From Pelobates cultripes (taxonomy: Eukaryota; Chordata; Amphibia; Anura; Pelobatidae): a stretch of DNA of 64,000 bases. The notes under the pieces are model-generated. The model had not been told where the DNA came from, ran no database searches, and saw nothing but the letters and a program-made list of their open reading frames with translations. Position 1 is the first letter of the stretch. Every line of letters starts with the position of its first letter. Shown in pieces: positions 10,968-20,779 of the stretch. Position numbers and translations under genes: made by a program. The stretch covers positions 132,175,210 through 132,239,209 of the forward strand of contig OW240920.1 of assembly GCA_933207985.1 (NCBI GenBank). The letters are read 5' to 3'.

Positions 10968-11706
10968 ATATATATACATCGTAGTAGCTTGCACTCCAAG
11001 AAGACTTTTGTAGTGCCCGGTGCTGGTTGTGGCAAAGGTAGATATGGGTGTAGAAACAATCGTACTCCTGGGACTTGGTTGAAGTAGTAAAATTTAGCTT
11101 TTATTTATTCCATATAAAATATCAACGTTTCAGCTCCAACATGGAGCTTTCATCAGGACAGGTAACATGTAACAAATGTGCTGACAAGAGAATATATACC
11201 CCAGATCCCTCCAAAACAAACTGAACACTCAAATTAGATTAAATATGCACCACAGGAGTGTACTTACTGAATCAGTGTCCGGATGTAGCACAGCTGGCCA
11301 TGGCTGTCTCCCACTCTGCCCTTGTATCTGCATAATTGGGGCTCAGAGGGAAGGGGGGAGGGGAGTGTTTGTGTTCCAACCATTTGCCTGGCAATATCCA
11401 GTATGCATGGTTTGAGGTTACCATGATTACAATCAGAACTTTAACTCTCATCATCCTTAGCCAGCGGTGTTGCCCGGGTACTTGATTCAGTAGTGTAAAA
11501 ATGCTTGTATAAAAAGAAAGTTACTAAGCAGTGAATTACTAAAAACAAATACTCGCAGGACAAGATGGTGAGTCACAAAGCTAACAAATTATTAGTATAA
11601 TAGACGGATAGTTAGAATGCATCTTATCTATAAGTTTAAGGGAAGGGCTTGGTGGGAGTAGCGACAGAGTACCGTCAACCTTATAGTAATAGCTATATAT
11701 ATATAT
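10968..11706. other. non-coding flank between solo LTR and DIRS element
   Basis: No gene is supported. The stretch carries the hammerhead-like motif at 11,120-11,160 (minus) and otherwise unique-looking sequence. The last 25 bases are TA-rich and abut the DIRS repeat X1. Confidence 0.4.
11120..11160 (-). ncRNA. hammerhead-ribozyme-like motif with canonical cores, candidate
   Basis: Read on the minus strand: UGUC, then canonical CUGAUGA (11,150-11,156), a stem-loop AAGCUCCAUGUUGGAGCU with a perfect AGCUCC/GGAGCU stem, then canonical GAAAC (11,127-11,131), GUU and GAUA. UGUC can pair with GAUA (three Watson-Crick pairs and one G-U) as stem I, and GUU is a permitted NUH cleavage triplet. Stem III is almost absent, which is the weak point. 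Of the four similar motifs in the window this one has the best conserved cores. Confidence 0.4.
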
Positions 11707-11809
11707 TTGTGCTCGGAATTTAATACGTAATGGATAGTATCTGAAAGGGCAAAGTTGGTTGTGGTGTGCCGAAACCAACATACGAGTGGGCCTGTAAATA
11801 AAAGAGGGC
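11707..11809 (-). repeat. DIRS split direct repeat, outer B copy
   Basis: 103 bases starting TTGTGCTCGGAATTTAATAC on the plus strand and ending 'aataaaagagggc'. It matches 11,947-12,049 with about three substitutions (gtggtg/gtgatg, gaaacc/aaaacc, acata/acgta). It is separated from the inner A copy by 43 bases. Confidence 0.9.
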
Positions 11810-11852
11810 CCACCAAGGAGAATGTAATGATAACAAGGTGTAGGTGGGTGGG

Positions 11853-11946
11853 GACAATCAACTGGAACGGCAGAGGTGAGTAGGGGCTGAGAGTTTAAGT
11901 AGGGGACTTACTCCTCCCACAAATTCAGGCCTAATGGCCTTTCTAC
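11853..11946 (-). repeat. DIRS split direct repeat, inner A copy
   Basis: 94 bases from GACAATCAACTGGAACGGCA to 'ggcctttctac', matching 18,036-18,129 at all but one position (ctgaga/ctggga). It abuts the B copy at 11,947 without a gap. Confidence 0.92.
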
Positions 11947-12049
11947 TTGTGCTCGGAATTTAATACGTAATGGATAGTATCTGAAAGGGCAAAGTTGGTT
12001 GTGATGTGCCAAAACCAACGTACGAGTGGGCCTGTAAATAAAAGAGGGC
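11947..12049 (-). repeat. DIRS split direct repeat, inner B copy
   Basis: Matches the outer B copy at 11,707-11,809 over 103 bases. It lies immediately after the 3' end of the recombinase frame in the element's sense, as expected for the B1 repeat of a PAT/Ngaro-type element. Confidence 0.9.
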
Positions 12050-12097
12050 AAAAGAGAAGTTCGAGAAAATACACACTTTATTGCCTTTTTACATAAC

Positions 12098-13024
12098 CAA
12101 GTTCCTGAAAGCTCGACGAAGCTCTTTCTCCAGTCGTGGTATATATATATGGTATATGGAGGATTTCCAACAACCCAGTCTCTTGATGATGTGGACCGGG
12201 GCGTTTGTGCTAGAGGCTGATGAAGCGGCTCCTATGCGGAAGGAGTGCCGGAGAATGAAGCCGGATTGTAACCCAGTTTAGCTAGCAGTGTTCTGACGTG
12301 TGTCATGAATTTAGCCGTGGTGAGCGGGTGCCCTTGTAGTGATAAGAGCGGAGAGTCTGGTAAGTGCGCGTGATGGGTTGACCTAGGCGGTAGGGAAGAG
12401 AGGAATTATGGTGGGTTGTTGTGAATGATTAGTCTTAGTTGATGGGATCGTAAGTAGGTAGTGATCCTTCACCTTAGTGAGGTGTGATGTTTTTAGGCTG
12501 TGCGTGATATCCCCTTGACAAACAACGGTGAACTCTCTGGGTCTGAGAAAACCGTAGAAAGCAAGATAAATAGCCGATTTGATCACCAGGTTTCTGTTGG
12601 GATCGAACGGGGATTTGTCAAGGAGATTGCTAAGTGATCTAAAGATAGGCCCATCTATAGGTAGTCTTGTGGTGGTGAGTGGAACTGAAACCTTTAATAT
12701 ATCTTTCAAGACCTTTTTAATGGGATATGATGACAAGAAGGGGGTGTTGTTAGGAAAATTGGTGAGGCTGTGGTGCTGAACCCCGGTGAGGTAAAGTTTA
12801 ATGGTGTTGTGAGAAAGTTTAAGATGTAAGTGGCAGAAAGAGGCAAAAGCCACCATGGTTTGTGTAGAAAAGTCGCCTTGTAAACCGAATTCTGCAGTGA
12901 ATTTATTAAAAATGGTAAGTGCCCTATTGTATGAGATAGCTGTGTTAGGTGATAGTGCTTGGTGAGTGAGAGTCCTAGCGTGATGCATTAGTGTACTCAA
13001 TCCAGGATTAGTTCGTGAAATCAT
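12098..13024 (-). pseudogene. DIRS tyrosine recombinase (YR), frame-broken near the C-terminus
   Basis: The frame 13,024-12,383 encodes 213 residues: an N-terminal core-binding region with LSPNTAISYNRALTIF, then the catalytic domain containing AIYLAFYGFLRPREF, where the arginine of FLRPREF is the first catalytic residue. A stop at 12,383 follows PLFPTA. Further along, another frame at about 12,100-12,290 encodes RHSFRIGAA (H-x-x-R box) and LGCWKSS with a downstream tyrosine in HIYIPR, so the catalytic C-terminus persists but out of frame. The enzyme would join the circular cDNA to the chromosome. The start codon overlaps the stop of the RT-RNaseH frame as ATGA (13,021-13,024). The break makes the copy inactive as read. 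Confidence 0.85.
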
Positions 13025-14579
13025 GGTGTCCTGGATGGCTGGTGGTGAGCCATAGGGAGTGCCTGGGAGAATACCTGTAACTGAGAGTGAGAAAGAGCAT
13101 CAGTAGCCGTGTTGTGGATACCCGGGATGTGAAAACAAACTAAGTGAAACTGGACGGTTGCTGCCAGCCAGGTCAGCTTGCGAATCAGCCGCATGATGGT
13201 CAGGGACGATGAGCGCCCCTTGTTAATGATTTTGCAAGCCGCCGAGTTGTCAGAGTAGCATTTTACTGCCTTGCCGGACCAGAGATGACCCCAGGTGTGT
13301 GCGGCCGCCACAATGGGATAGATTTCGAATAGGGCTGAGGTCTCCCTGAACCCTGGCAAGGCATCCGTCTCAGCGGGCCAGTGACCCCTGAACCAGTGGT
13401 TCCCAAAGATGGCAGCGAAACCAGTGTTGGCTGCAGCGTCTGTGTGAATGATGGGTGAAGAAATGAAGAGAGGGGGGATAAACATGGAGATTCCAATCCG
13501 CCAAAAACGTCCCCCACATGGCTAAGTCAGCCTTGGCGTGGGGGTCCAATGAAACTGGGCAAGAGTCTGGTACCCCGTGGAGCAGGCAAAGAAGCCTGGA
13601 TATAAAAGACCTTCCCTGCGGGATGATGCGCATGGCGAAGTTAAGGGATCCCAGGAGGGACTGAAGTTCCCTTCTGGTGCAAACATCATTCCGCAGGAAC
13701 ATGTCTATCTCCCCTCTCAAGCGGATCAGTTTGTCGTGGGGAAGGCTAGCTCGGAGGGTAACAGAGTCTAGCTCTATCCCCAAAAAGGTTAATTTAGTTG
13801 TGGGGCCGTTTGTTTTTGATGGAGATAATGGTACACCAAGTTTAGAAAAAAGTGCTGTAGTACTGCTGATAGCGGTGGGTGTTTGTGCCCCTGGCTCTAT
13901 CAGTAAGAAGTCGTCTAAGTAATGGATAACGGAGTGACACCTGAGGACGTTCAGAAGCAGCCAGCATAGTGTTTCAGCGAAGATATCGAACAGTTTGGGG
14001 CTGCTTCGAGAGCCGAAAGTGAGTCGTGTGGAGAAGTAGTACTTTTCTCGCCATTTAACACCGTGCAAGTGCCAGAGTGAGGGGTGCATGGGTAATAATT
14101 TAAAAGCATTTGTGATGTCCGTTTTGCTGAGCCAGGGGCGACTACCAGATTAGATGATGGACTGTATGGCGTTGTCAATTGTTACATACTGAAGTGAGAA
14201 TTTGTCTGCGAGTATGAGTGCGTTTATGCTGGGAAAAGAGGAGTGCGCTGCCGATAAATCAATAATTAGCCATTTTTTATTAGAATATTTGTGTACTGCA
14301 ACACCAATGGGGTTAGTGCGCCAGGAGGAAAACAGTGAGGAGGTGAAGGGGCCGATCATGAAACTGTTGGCAATTTCAGAGGAAAGGAGAGTGTCTGTGG
14401 AAACTGGATCTTGACATGCTGACAAAAAATTGGGACATTCCAGTGTGCCTGTGGGGATGGCTACGATACCCGTGAGAAAACCCTGTGTGAGCCCAGTGGT
14501 CAGATATTCCACCAAATGCCTGCTGGGGTGTGACCTTAGGTAAAAAAACAGGTTGTCGACATTGATGTCGGTGAGTCAT
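13021..14579 (-). pseudogene. DIRS reverse transcriptase-RNase H, stop and frameshift
   Basis: The RT starts around 14,515 with a finger region containing NKKWLIIDLSAAH, is interrupted by a single TAG at about 14,147-14,149, resumes with DITNAFKLLP and reaches the catalytic box HYLDDFLLIE (Y-x-D-D equivalent LDD). The same frame continues through the thumb to 13,370. A frameshift around 13,440-13,485 then leads into RNase H: IIHTDAAANTGFAA with the first catalytic aspartate, SALFEI with the glutamate, CYSDNSAA with the second aspartate and ATDALSH with the last. It ends at 13,021, overlapping the recombinase start. RT type and gene order match DIRS elements. Two lesions make this copy defective. 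Confidence 0.88.
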
Positions 14580-15719
14580 TTGTTAGGGGACAACCTGGCC
14601 GGGCACATCGTCTTGGTATGTGCCCTAAAGCATATGGAGCAGATGTGCAACAATCTACAGGCGCTGAAACTGTAGGAGCCTGCGTTGAAATTACTGCACA
14701 CCTGCGCCTTACCTAGAAAGGAGATGGGCCTACCCAGCTTGTCACGTAGACCACCCACTGGTTTGTTGTGAGGGGTGAAAGTGGGATGAGGGGTGGGAGT
14801 GGAGGTGGTAGGATCGGCTTCGGAAGGACATAAGTCCGCCGTATGAGATGTAGAGTTACATACGGTGACAGAATAGTTCTGTATCCATCTGACACCAGTT
14901 AATTCTGACATTGAACTGTTTCAGATGGGTCGCCGCCTTCGCTGATACTGACTTATGGTAGTCGTAGAAAGAGGAGCCCCCGTACTTGATGCCTAGATCC
15001 TCTCTTCTGTGGGGATACACCGTGCAGATGACGTCACGGTATATCCCGAAGGCTATCACAAACCGGGGGATGGATAGTTTCTTGTTAAGCCTGGGGTCTC
15101 TAGTCTTAAGCACCACAGAGATGTCCCTGTAATTGTATGCCCTGTTCTCCAGTATGTCTTGGGATGCTATGAGCAGAGACACCAGACACACGTCCTTCCC
15201 ATCTAGGATTTCTTTCCTGATGGAGTCTGGGACAGAGTGAGCTGGTGACTCGAAAGGTGATATAGCTGTGGCTGGTGCTGGAGAGGGGAGTATGGGGGGG
15301 CATGGTGGTACAGCGGGGACGACCGGGGTGGAGACTGGAAGGCCCGGGGTATTACCTGGGGAGGCGATGGCGCTCTCCACCTTAGATAGCCTGTTTTTTA
15401 AAGTCTGCAAGTTGGCCAAGATTGCTGCTAGGGTATCCTGGGTGGCCGTGCCAACGCTTGGTGGCTGTCCTTGAGAGCTAGTGCTTGGCCTAGGCTCAGG
15501 GGCTTGGTAGGTTAGCAGTCTGTAAAGTTCTGCCTTTCTAGCCGCAGCTGGAAAGGGGATTCCCCTGAGCCTAAGCTCGGCCGTAATTTTAGGAATAGTC
15601 CATGCTCTCAAGGACGTGGGAGTTGAGGGGGTGAGAGATTCGCCTGGAGACTCTGGTCTGATGGGCGTACACGGGATCTCTTCTGGCAACTCTTCGATGG
15701 GGGTTGGTTCTTGGGACAT
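14576..15719 (-). pseudogene. DIRS gag-like ORF1 with SAP-like and CCHC-like motifs
   Basis: ATG at 15,719 opens a 287-codon frame. Residues about 40-70 (WTIPKITAELRLRGIPFP...RKAELYRLL) have the spacing of a SAP DNA-binding motif. A proline-rich linker with a predicted short coiled segment (LAAILANLQTLKNRLSKVES) follows, then a conserved gag core ending YYDYHKSVSAKAA-like near residue 260. A frameshift near 14,880 cuts the frame; the alternative frame to 14,576 carries VCSNFNAGSYSFSACRLLHI and CSICFRAH, a cysteine/histidine zinc-binding cluster. A similar cluster (CWSFNEGQCKWGAACRFKH) ends the gag-like ORF at 42 kb. Presumed role: RNA or DNA packaging. The SAP assignment is inference. Confidence 0.7.
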
Positions 15720-18035
15720 TCTAAAAATGATTTAGTGAATGAGATATTAGAAGGGGAGTAGGGGAACCGGGAGGGATATGAGGGGGGGTCTTTTTAGAAG
15801 AACTGGACTGTAATGCTAGTGCTGAAGCGAAAAACTTAGCTGTGAAATTGGTGATAGGTGAGGCCCTGCTAATGACAAGTGGCAGTGAGAGGCTCTACCT
15901 ATGATTTGGCTTAGGAAAATCGTGGCCACAGACGTGGTGGCGGGGTGTTGGCCTCTCGGTGACTGTAAAGAGATTCAAAACGTGTGGCCGTGACAGGTGA
16001 GGCCCTGACTACGGCCCTGTAATAGGGCGGGCAAGGCGTATAACTATGATTTGGGTGTGGGGCCGTACCTCCGTGTTGACGTGGGAGATGGCCTCGCGGG
16101 ACCGGATTTTCTAATAGGGTGAGCTAGGGCGGTAGCCTAGACCCTGTAAGCCAGTTCACTTGTATACTTAAGGTTGACTGGAAATTCTGGTGTAATGTGT
16201 GGATACTAACCTTGATGGGGTTGTAATAGAGAACTGGAACCTTCTAGTATTTTTATGTAGCGAGTCTTGGCTGCTGCTGTCCTCGTACAAGAAGCCTAAG
16301 GATTAAGACAGATGTTGATGTATTTATGCGTAGCATGGTGGCGTATGATTTGTAGTAAGGGTTGGCTGTTAGGAGCGCAACAGGAGATCCTGAATTGAGG
16401 GATCTGAATGGTTAGTCTAAGACTGGGACGAGTTTACGTTATGGAGAGAGGCTGATTGAGGCCTTGGGGTAGTGATTGCCGTAAATGAGTAAGGACGTAA
16501 GTACCTGGTAGTATGGCTGAGAACCGGGTTAGGTAGGTTGGGTATTTCCTTGCCTGATGGCAGTATGACCGTAGGCCTAGGTAGAAAAATGGAAAGAATT
16601 AACACACCGAGGGCATAGGACCGTGAGTCAGTCGTAATGAATCAAGACCGTGTTAGGTCTTGTATGAAAAGGTCCTGTAATGAGTAGAGAACTATACCTT
16701 GATTTGTTGTACAGGTACTAGGATGAGCGTAACTGGTTTCATGCGTAAAAACCGGTGGAGGCCTAGAATAATTCTGGAGCTATGGATTAAACCCATTGAA
16801 TATTTAATAATTAGCGAAGGCTGTGGCAGTATGTTATAAATAACAAAAATGTTTTACTGTGACAAGTCTAGAGTGCGTGTTGTATTGAGGCATAGACATG
16901 GATGAAACCAAAGTGGGTAAATACTATACCTGGGTTTGTAAAAAAAAGAACTTGTATTTGTTAATTTTAAGCAGAAATGCAAGAAACCGAGGCAATCTGT
17001 GAAGCCAAAGAAATGTAACAGAGGCAGGATTAATGACTGCGTAATACATAGTAAATAAAAATGTGGGATTTTACCGGAATTGCCCTAGAAGATCGAGTTA
17101 ATAAATTAATATATGTATGTAGTTTTAGTACATGGTTGGCGTGGAATTAAAGAATTCTGCCCTTTAGTTTGGTGTCAGGAGGAATCTATTTTAATTGATA
17201 AATGACCATTAAACATAGTTTACTAACCACTTAGGTGTAGGGAAAAGAACCGATTACTAGTATACAATGGCTGAGGTTTTAATATTTTAAACATAATTCA
17301 ACCAGTAAACACAGTTTAGTAAAAGATTGTAGTTTTAAACGGATTTAATAACTGACAGGTAGGTATAAACAGTTAAATAACCGAACAGAAAGTATGTGCT
17401 TTTTAATGAATTCGTGTGTATGAAATGCTTGTATTATTAGAACGTGATCGGTAGATTTAGCCATATGAGGGACCTGCTTAGGTAAAGTATAATGTGCGTT
17501 CGTTTAATTCCGCACGAATACCAAAATTATGAATTAGGTAAGTATGCGAGGGGTGAACAGGATTTACATCAATCGCTTAAGATGCACGAACGGGTAAGTA
17601 AATAGGTACATGGTTCGTGCGTATGACCGAAAGGTAACACAGAAATATAACGATTAGCAGAGTTATGCCTATACATGGTTCGGCAGTTTTGACCGTACGA
17701 AGGCCCCAATGATACATTTGTCTATTTTTAGTGGCGCGAACGCTGAAATGCATGAACGAGTAAGAATACGCGAACTGGTAATGCAAGGGAAAAAAGGGAG
17801 CCTACCCCCTACATTTTTAGGCCCGAACGGAGGGAAATAGCCAAAAGCTATTTCCCTCACTAGCTTATGTGAGCGTGCCGGTCTCGTGACCGGAAGCCAG
17901 GTACCGCGACCGGGAGGAAGACGGGTGGCAGGGCCGAAGAACGGACGGAGGATTCCGTTGGACACCTCTTGCTGCAGGAGACTGAAGCTGTTTGGCGGGA
18001 AGCTCGAACTGGAAGTGCTGGTTGCTATGGGGATA
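15720..18035 (-). other. long non-coding leader of the DIRS element
   Basis: This 2.3-kb stretch between repeat A and the gag-like start has no frame over 125 codons that resembles a known protein. It is rich in short GTA/TAG-containing words and 'cgaacg' motifs toward 17.4-18.0 kb. It probably holds the promoter and untranslated leader. A 123-codon minus-strand frame at 17,669-18,040 spans into repeat A and is not recognised. Confidence 0.55.
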
Positions 18036-18129
18036 GACAATCAACTGGAACGGCAGAGGTGAGTAGGGGCTGGGAGTTTAAGTAGGGGACTTACTCCTCC
18101 CACAAATTCAGGCCTAATGGCCTTTCTAC
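18036..18129 (-). repeat. DIRS split direct repeat, 5' A copy
   Basis: 94 bases nearly identical to 11,853-11,946. It marks the element's 5' boundary; the flank beyond it (ATATGTACCC) is not repeated at the other end, as expected for integration without target duplication. Confidence 0.9.
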
Positions 18130-19068
18130 ATATGTACCCATTTTGGTATTATTATTGTTTGTTTGTTCTATTTTATACAATAAAGTATTTTATGCCGAAG
18201 ATCCATCATCAATTTTTGGCACTTTGGGGATATTGAGACATTTAGCCATCTGTGGCACCCTAGAGCCTGGGACGGCTCTGGGCCATGTGAGTGATATTCC
18301 AACTCCATCCCTTATCTCTATATGTCCTTTAACGGTTCACGCTATGTTTTTTTGCATTTTCTGTTTTAAGGCTACCTGTGGTAACCTGTGTTCTTCATCT
18401 TTATGGATATATATACATTTGTATTGATATTTTATCTTTATAATACTTTCTGTGTCACAGGTTTTTTTTCCTGGCTAGTATATACACTATATTTTGATTA
18501 ATGTGGCTGTATCTGTATTGGGATTGCCAAGCATTGGTGGGGTCTTGAGAATGTCAGACAAGCACTAAATGCACTAGTGGAGCTTTTCTGTTACACTGCA
18601 ACTTGGTTGAAATATTAAGATTGGAAAAATAAAGATTGGAATTTTTTTTAACAATACAAGCAGTGTTAGAATTTGTATGATGTAGTTGAATCCCATATTT
18701 CAATTTTTTTTGTTCTTATTATCAATGGGCCTATTCCATGGGCATCGGCCTGGAGCTTCAGCTCCAATAGCTCCTATGTTAATCCAACCCTTGGTAAAGC
18801 CGATTCATTCATCCTCCCTCTCTGACTTTAGGAATGCTAGGACCCTTCAAAACTTCTTGAAGGAGGGTAAACTTAAATTTTCAGCATACTTTAAGGGATT
18901 AAATGAGTGAATAGTGGTGGGTGGAACCTGACTGCTGAGCGTGCAGGATTTAAGTAGCTCCTCGCATTCTGTATGATATTTCACTTTTAGTACAAGCTAT
19001 TTCACTTTTGCTTGCAGACTTTTCTTGCCTGGTGTACACTCAGCTTTCACTCTGTACTGGGCTGTCGA
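18130..19068. other. unassigned non-coding sequence
   Basis: No supported gene. It contains a poly(A)-type signal in 'acaataaagtatttta' near 18,178 and a 74-codon frame at 18,686-18,910 with a hydrophobic start (FFLFLLSMGLF) that I do not recognise and that has no supporting context. Confidence 0.35.
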
Positions 19069-19544
19069 TTAAAGGACCACTATAGTGCCAGGAAAAAAAA
19101 CTTGTTTTCTTGGCACTATAGTGTTAATAGGGCCCCCCTCCCGCCGGGCTCTAGGGGAAGGAAGGGGTTAAATTCTTACCTTTCTCCAGTGCCGGGCTCC
19201 CTCGGCGCTGGGGACTCTCCTCCTTCTTCCGACGTCATCGGCTGAATGCGCATGCGCGGCAAGAGCCGTGTTCGCAGTCAGTCAATCCATAGAAAAGCAT
19301 TTCTCAATGCTTTCTTATAGACGGCAGCATCTTCTCACTGTGAAAATCCCAGTGAGAAGCGTGGAAGCGCCCCTAGCGGCTGTCAATGAGACAGCCACTA
19401 GAGGCTGGATTAACCCTAATGTAAACATAGCAGTTTCTCTTAAACTGCTATGTTTACAGCAGTCAGGGTTAACCCTAGGTGGACTTGGCACCCAGACCAC
19501 TTCATTAAGCTGAAGTGGTCTGGGTGCCTAAAGTGGTCCTTTAA
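19069..19544. mobile_element. MITE-like inverted-repeat element, TTAA-flanked, copy 1
   Basis: The ends read TTAAAGGACCACTATAG on the left and AAAGTGGTCCTTTAA on the right, inverted copies beginning and ending with TTAA. Internal features include a second inverted pair (tagtgccagg...cttggcactata) at the left end and 'gtggtctgggtgcc' at the right. No ORF. The TTAA ends suggest a piggyBac-type target but could be part of the repeat. Confidence 0.8.
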
Positions 19545-19604
19545 TCTGAGGTGGGGGAGGGGGTCAATTTCCTGCTTCGAATTGCTGCTGAGATTTGGGT
19601 ACTG

Positions 19605-20079
19605 TTAAAGGACCACTATAGTGCCAGGAAAACCTACTCGTTTTCCTCGCACTATAGTGCCCTGAGGATGCCCCCACCCTCAGGGTCCCACTCCCGTGGC
19701 ACTGAGGGGGGAGGAAGGGGTTAATCCCTTACCTTTTTTCCAGCGCAGGGCTCTCCTCCCTCTTCTTCTGTCATCAGCTGAATGCGCATGCATGGCAAGA
19801 GCCGCGCGCGCATTCAGCCAGTCTGATAGGAAAGCATTATCAATGCTTTCCTATGGACGTTGGCGTCTTCTCACTGTGAAAATCACAGTGAGAAACACGG
19901 AAGCGCCTCTAGCGGCTGTCAATGAGAAAGCCATTAGAGGCTGGATTAACCCTAATTTAAACATAGCAGTTTCTCTGAAACTGCTATGTTTACTGCAAAA
20001 AGGGTTAAACCTAGCTGAACTGACACCCAGACCACTTCATTAAGCTGAAGTGGTCTGGGTGCCTATAGTGGTCCTTTAA
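19605..20079. mobile_element. MITE-like inverted-repeat element, TTAA-flanked, copy 2
   Basis: 475 bases with the same ends as copy 1 (TTAAAGGACCACTATAGTGC and 'gcctatagtggtcctttaa'), same orientation, 60 bases downstream. Internal sequence is shared: 'gcgcctctagcggctgtcaa', 'aaacatagcagtttctctgaaactgc' and the 'ccagaccacttcattaagctg' hairpin. The 'aaacatagcagtttct' block is itself a small palindrome. Confidence 0.82.
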
Positions 20080-20300
20080 CATTGTACTGTGTAGATCTTT
20101 AGTTTGATCCCCATTATGCCAAGTGGTTCTCTGACATATCTCACAAAATGCGTAGTTGTAACTTTTTTTGTAATTTTAAGTGGGCAAATTGTTGAAAAAA
20201 GGCTTGCACCATTACTGAGGAATGGCAGAAGGGTACTCCTGACATTACAACCACTACCGAAGTCAGAAAATAATACTCTTTTAAAAGCCAAAGAAAAAGT

Positions 20301-20436
20301 TACCTGCGCTCTCTCCTTAATCCCTATGTATATTTAGACAAATGGAGGTCATTTAGTTGCTCCAATGGCCATTGGAGCAACTAAATGACCTCCATTTGTC
20401 TAAATATACATAGGGATTAAGGAGAGAGCGCAGGTA
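20301..20436. repeat. perfect 136-bp palindrome with no spacer
   Basis: Arms of 68 bases run from TACCTGCGCTCTCTCC to CAATGG|CCATTG (centre between 20,368 and 20,369) and back to 'ggagagagcgcaggta' with no mismatch; weaker pairing extends to about 20,293 and 20,444. No coding content. A foldback element, an inverted duplication or an assembly artefact are all possible. Confidence 0.92.
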
Positions 20437-20453
20437 AATTTTTCTTTTCCTGT

Positions 20454-20533
20454 TTAACCCCTTAAGGACCAAACTTCTGGAATAAAAGGGAATCATGACA
20501 TGTCACACATGTCATGTGTCCTTAAGGGGTTAA
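20454..20533. mobile_element. tiny piggyBac-type MITE (72 bp plus TTAA flanks)
   Basis: TTAA is followed by CCCCTTAAGGACC and the other end reads 'gtccttaagggg' then TTAA, giving 12-base inverted ends with exact TTAA target copies at 20,454-20,457 and 20,530-20,533. The first ten bases of the ends, CCCCTTAAG plus one purine, match those of the autonomous piggyBac at 44,667-50,094 (CCCCTTAAGACCGCAG), suggesting related transposases. Inside is a 'gacatgt...acatgtc' palindrome. Confidence 0.8.
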
Positions 20534-20779
20534 GTAAGATTTCGTGACGTCCACTGATAAACTACCTCTAAGTAAGAAAGACTCTTCCAGAAACTTGTCA
20601 AATAAGGAACAGCTTCTGTGACCCTGCAGACATGTCCAGTGGTTATTTTTTTATGACAAGAGGAGGGTGACATGATCTTACATGACATATAGAATTGCCG
20701 CTACAATCTTTTCAAAAGAGAATGGTTATAAGCTGAGAAACATGTCTGATTTGAAGATCCAAAAATTGAATAGTGTTAA

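Larger units (their letters stand above)
11707..18129 (-). mobile_element. DIRS-group tyrosine-recombinase retrotransposon with split direct repeats
   Basis: The element is 6.4 kb on the minus strand. In its own sense the order is repeat A (18,036-18,129), a 2.3-kb leader, gag-like ORF, RT-RNaseH, tyrosine recombinase, repeat B (11,947-12,049), repeat A again (11,853-11,946), repeat B again (11,707-11,809). This A-ORFs-B-A-B plan is the split direct repeat layout of the PAT/Ngaro branch of DIRS retrotransposons, which integrate with a recombinase and produce no target duplication. The two A copies differ by one base in 94 and the B copies by about three in 103, so the insertion is fairly young, yet all three ORFs carry frame errors. 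Confidence 0.85.

Noticed and set aside
20120..20170. A fifth hammerhead-like motif around 'cacaaaatgcgtag'
   Set aside because: The second core word is present but the CUGANGA box and stem II are missing, so it cannot fold as a hammerhead.
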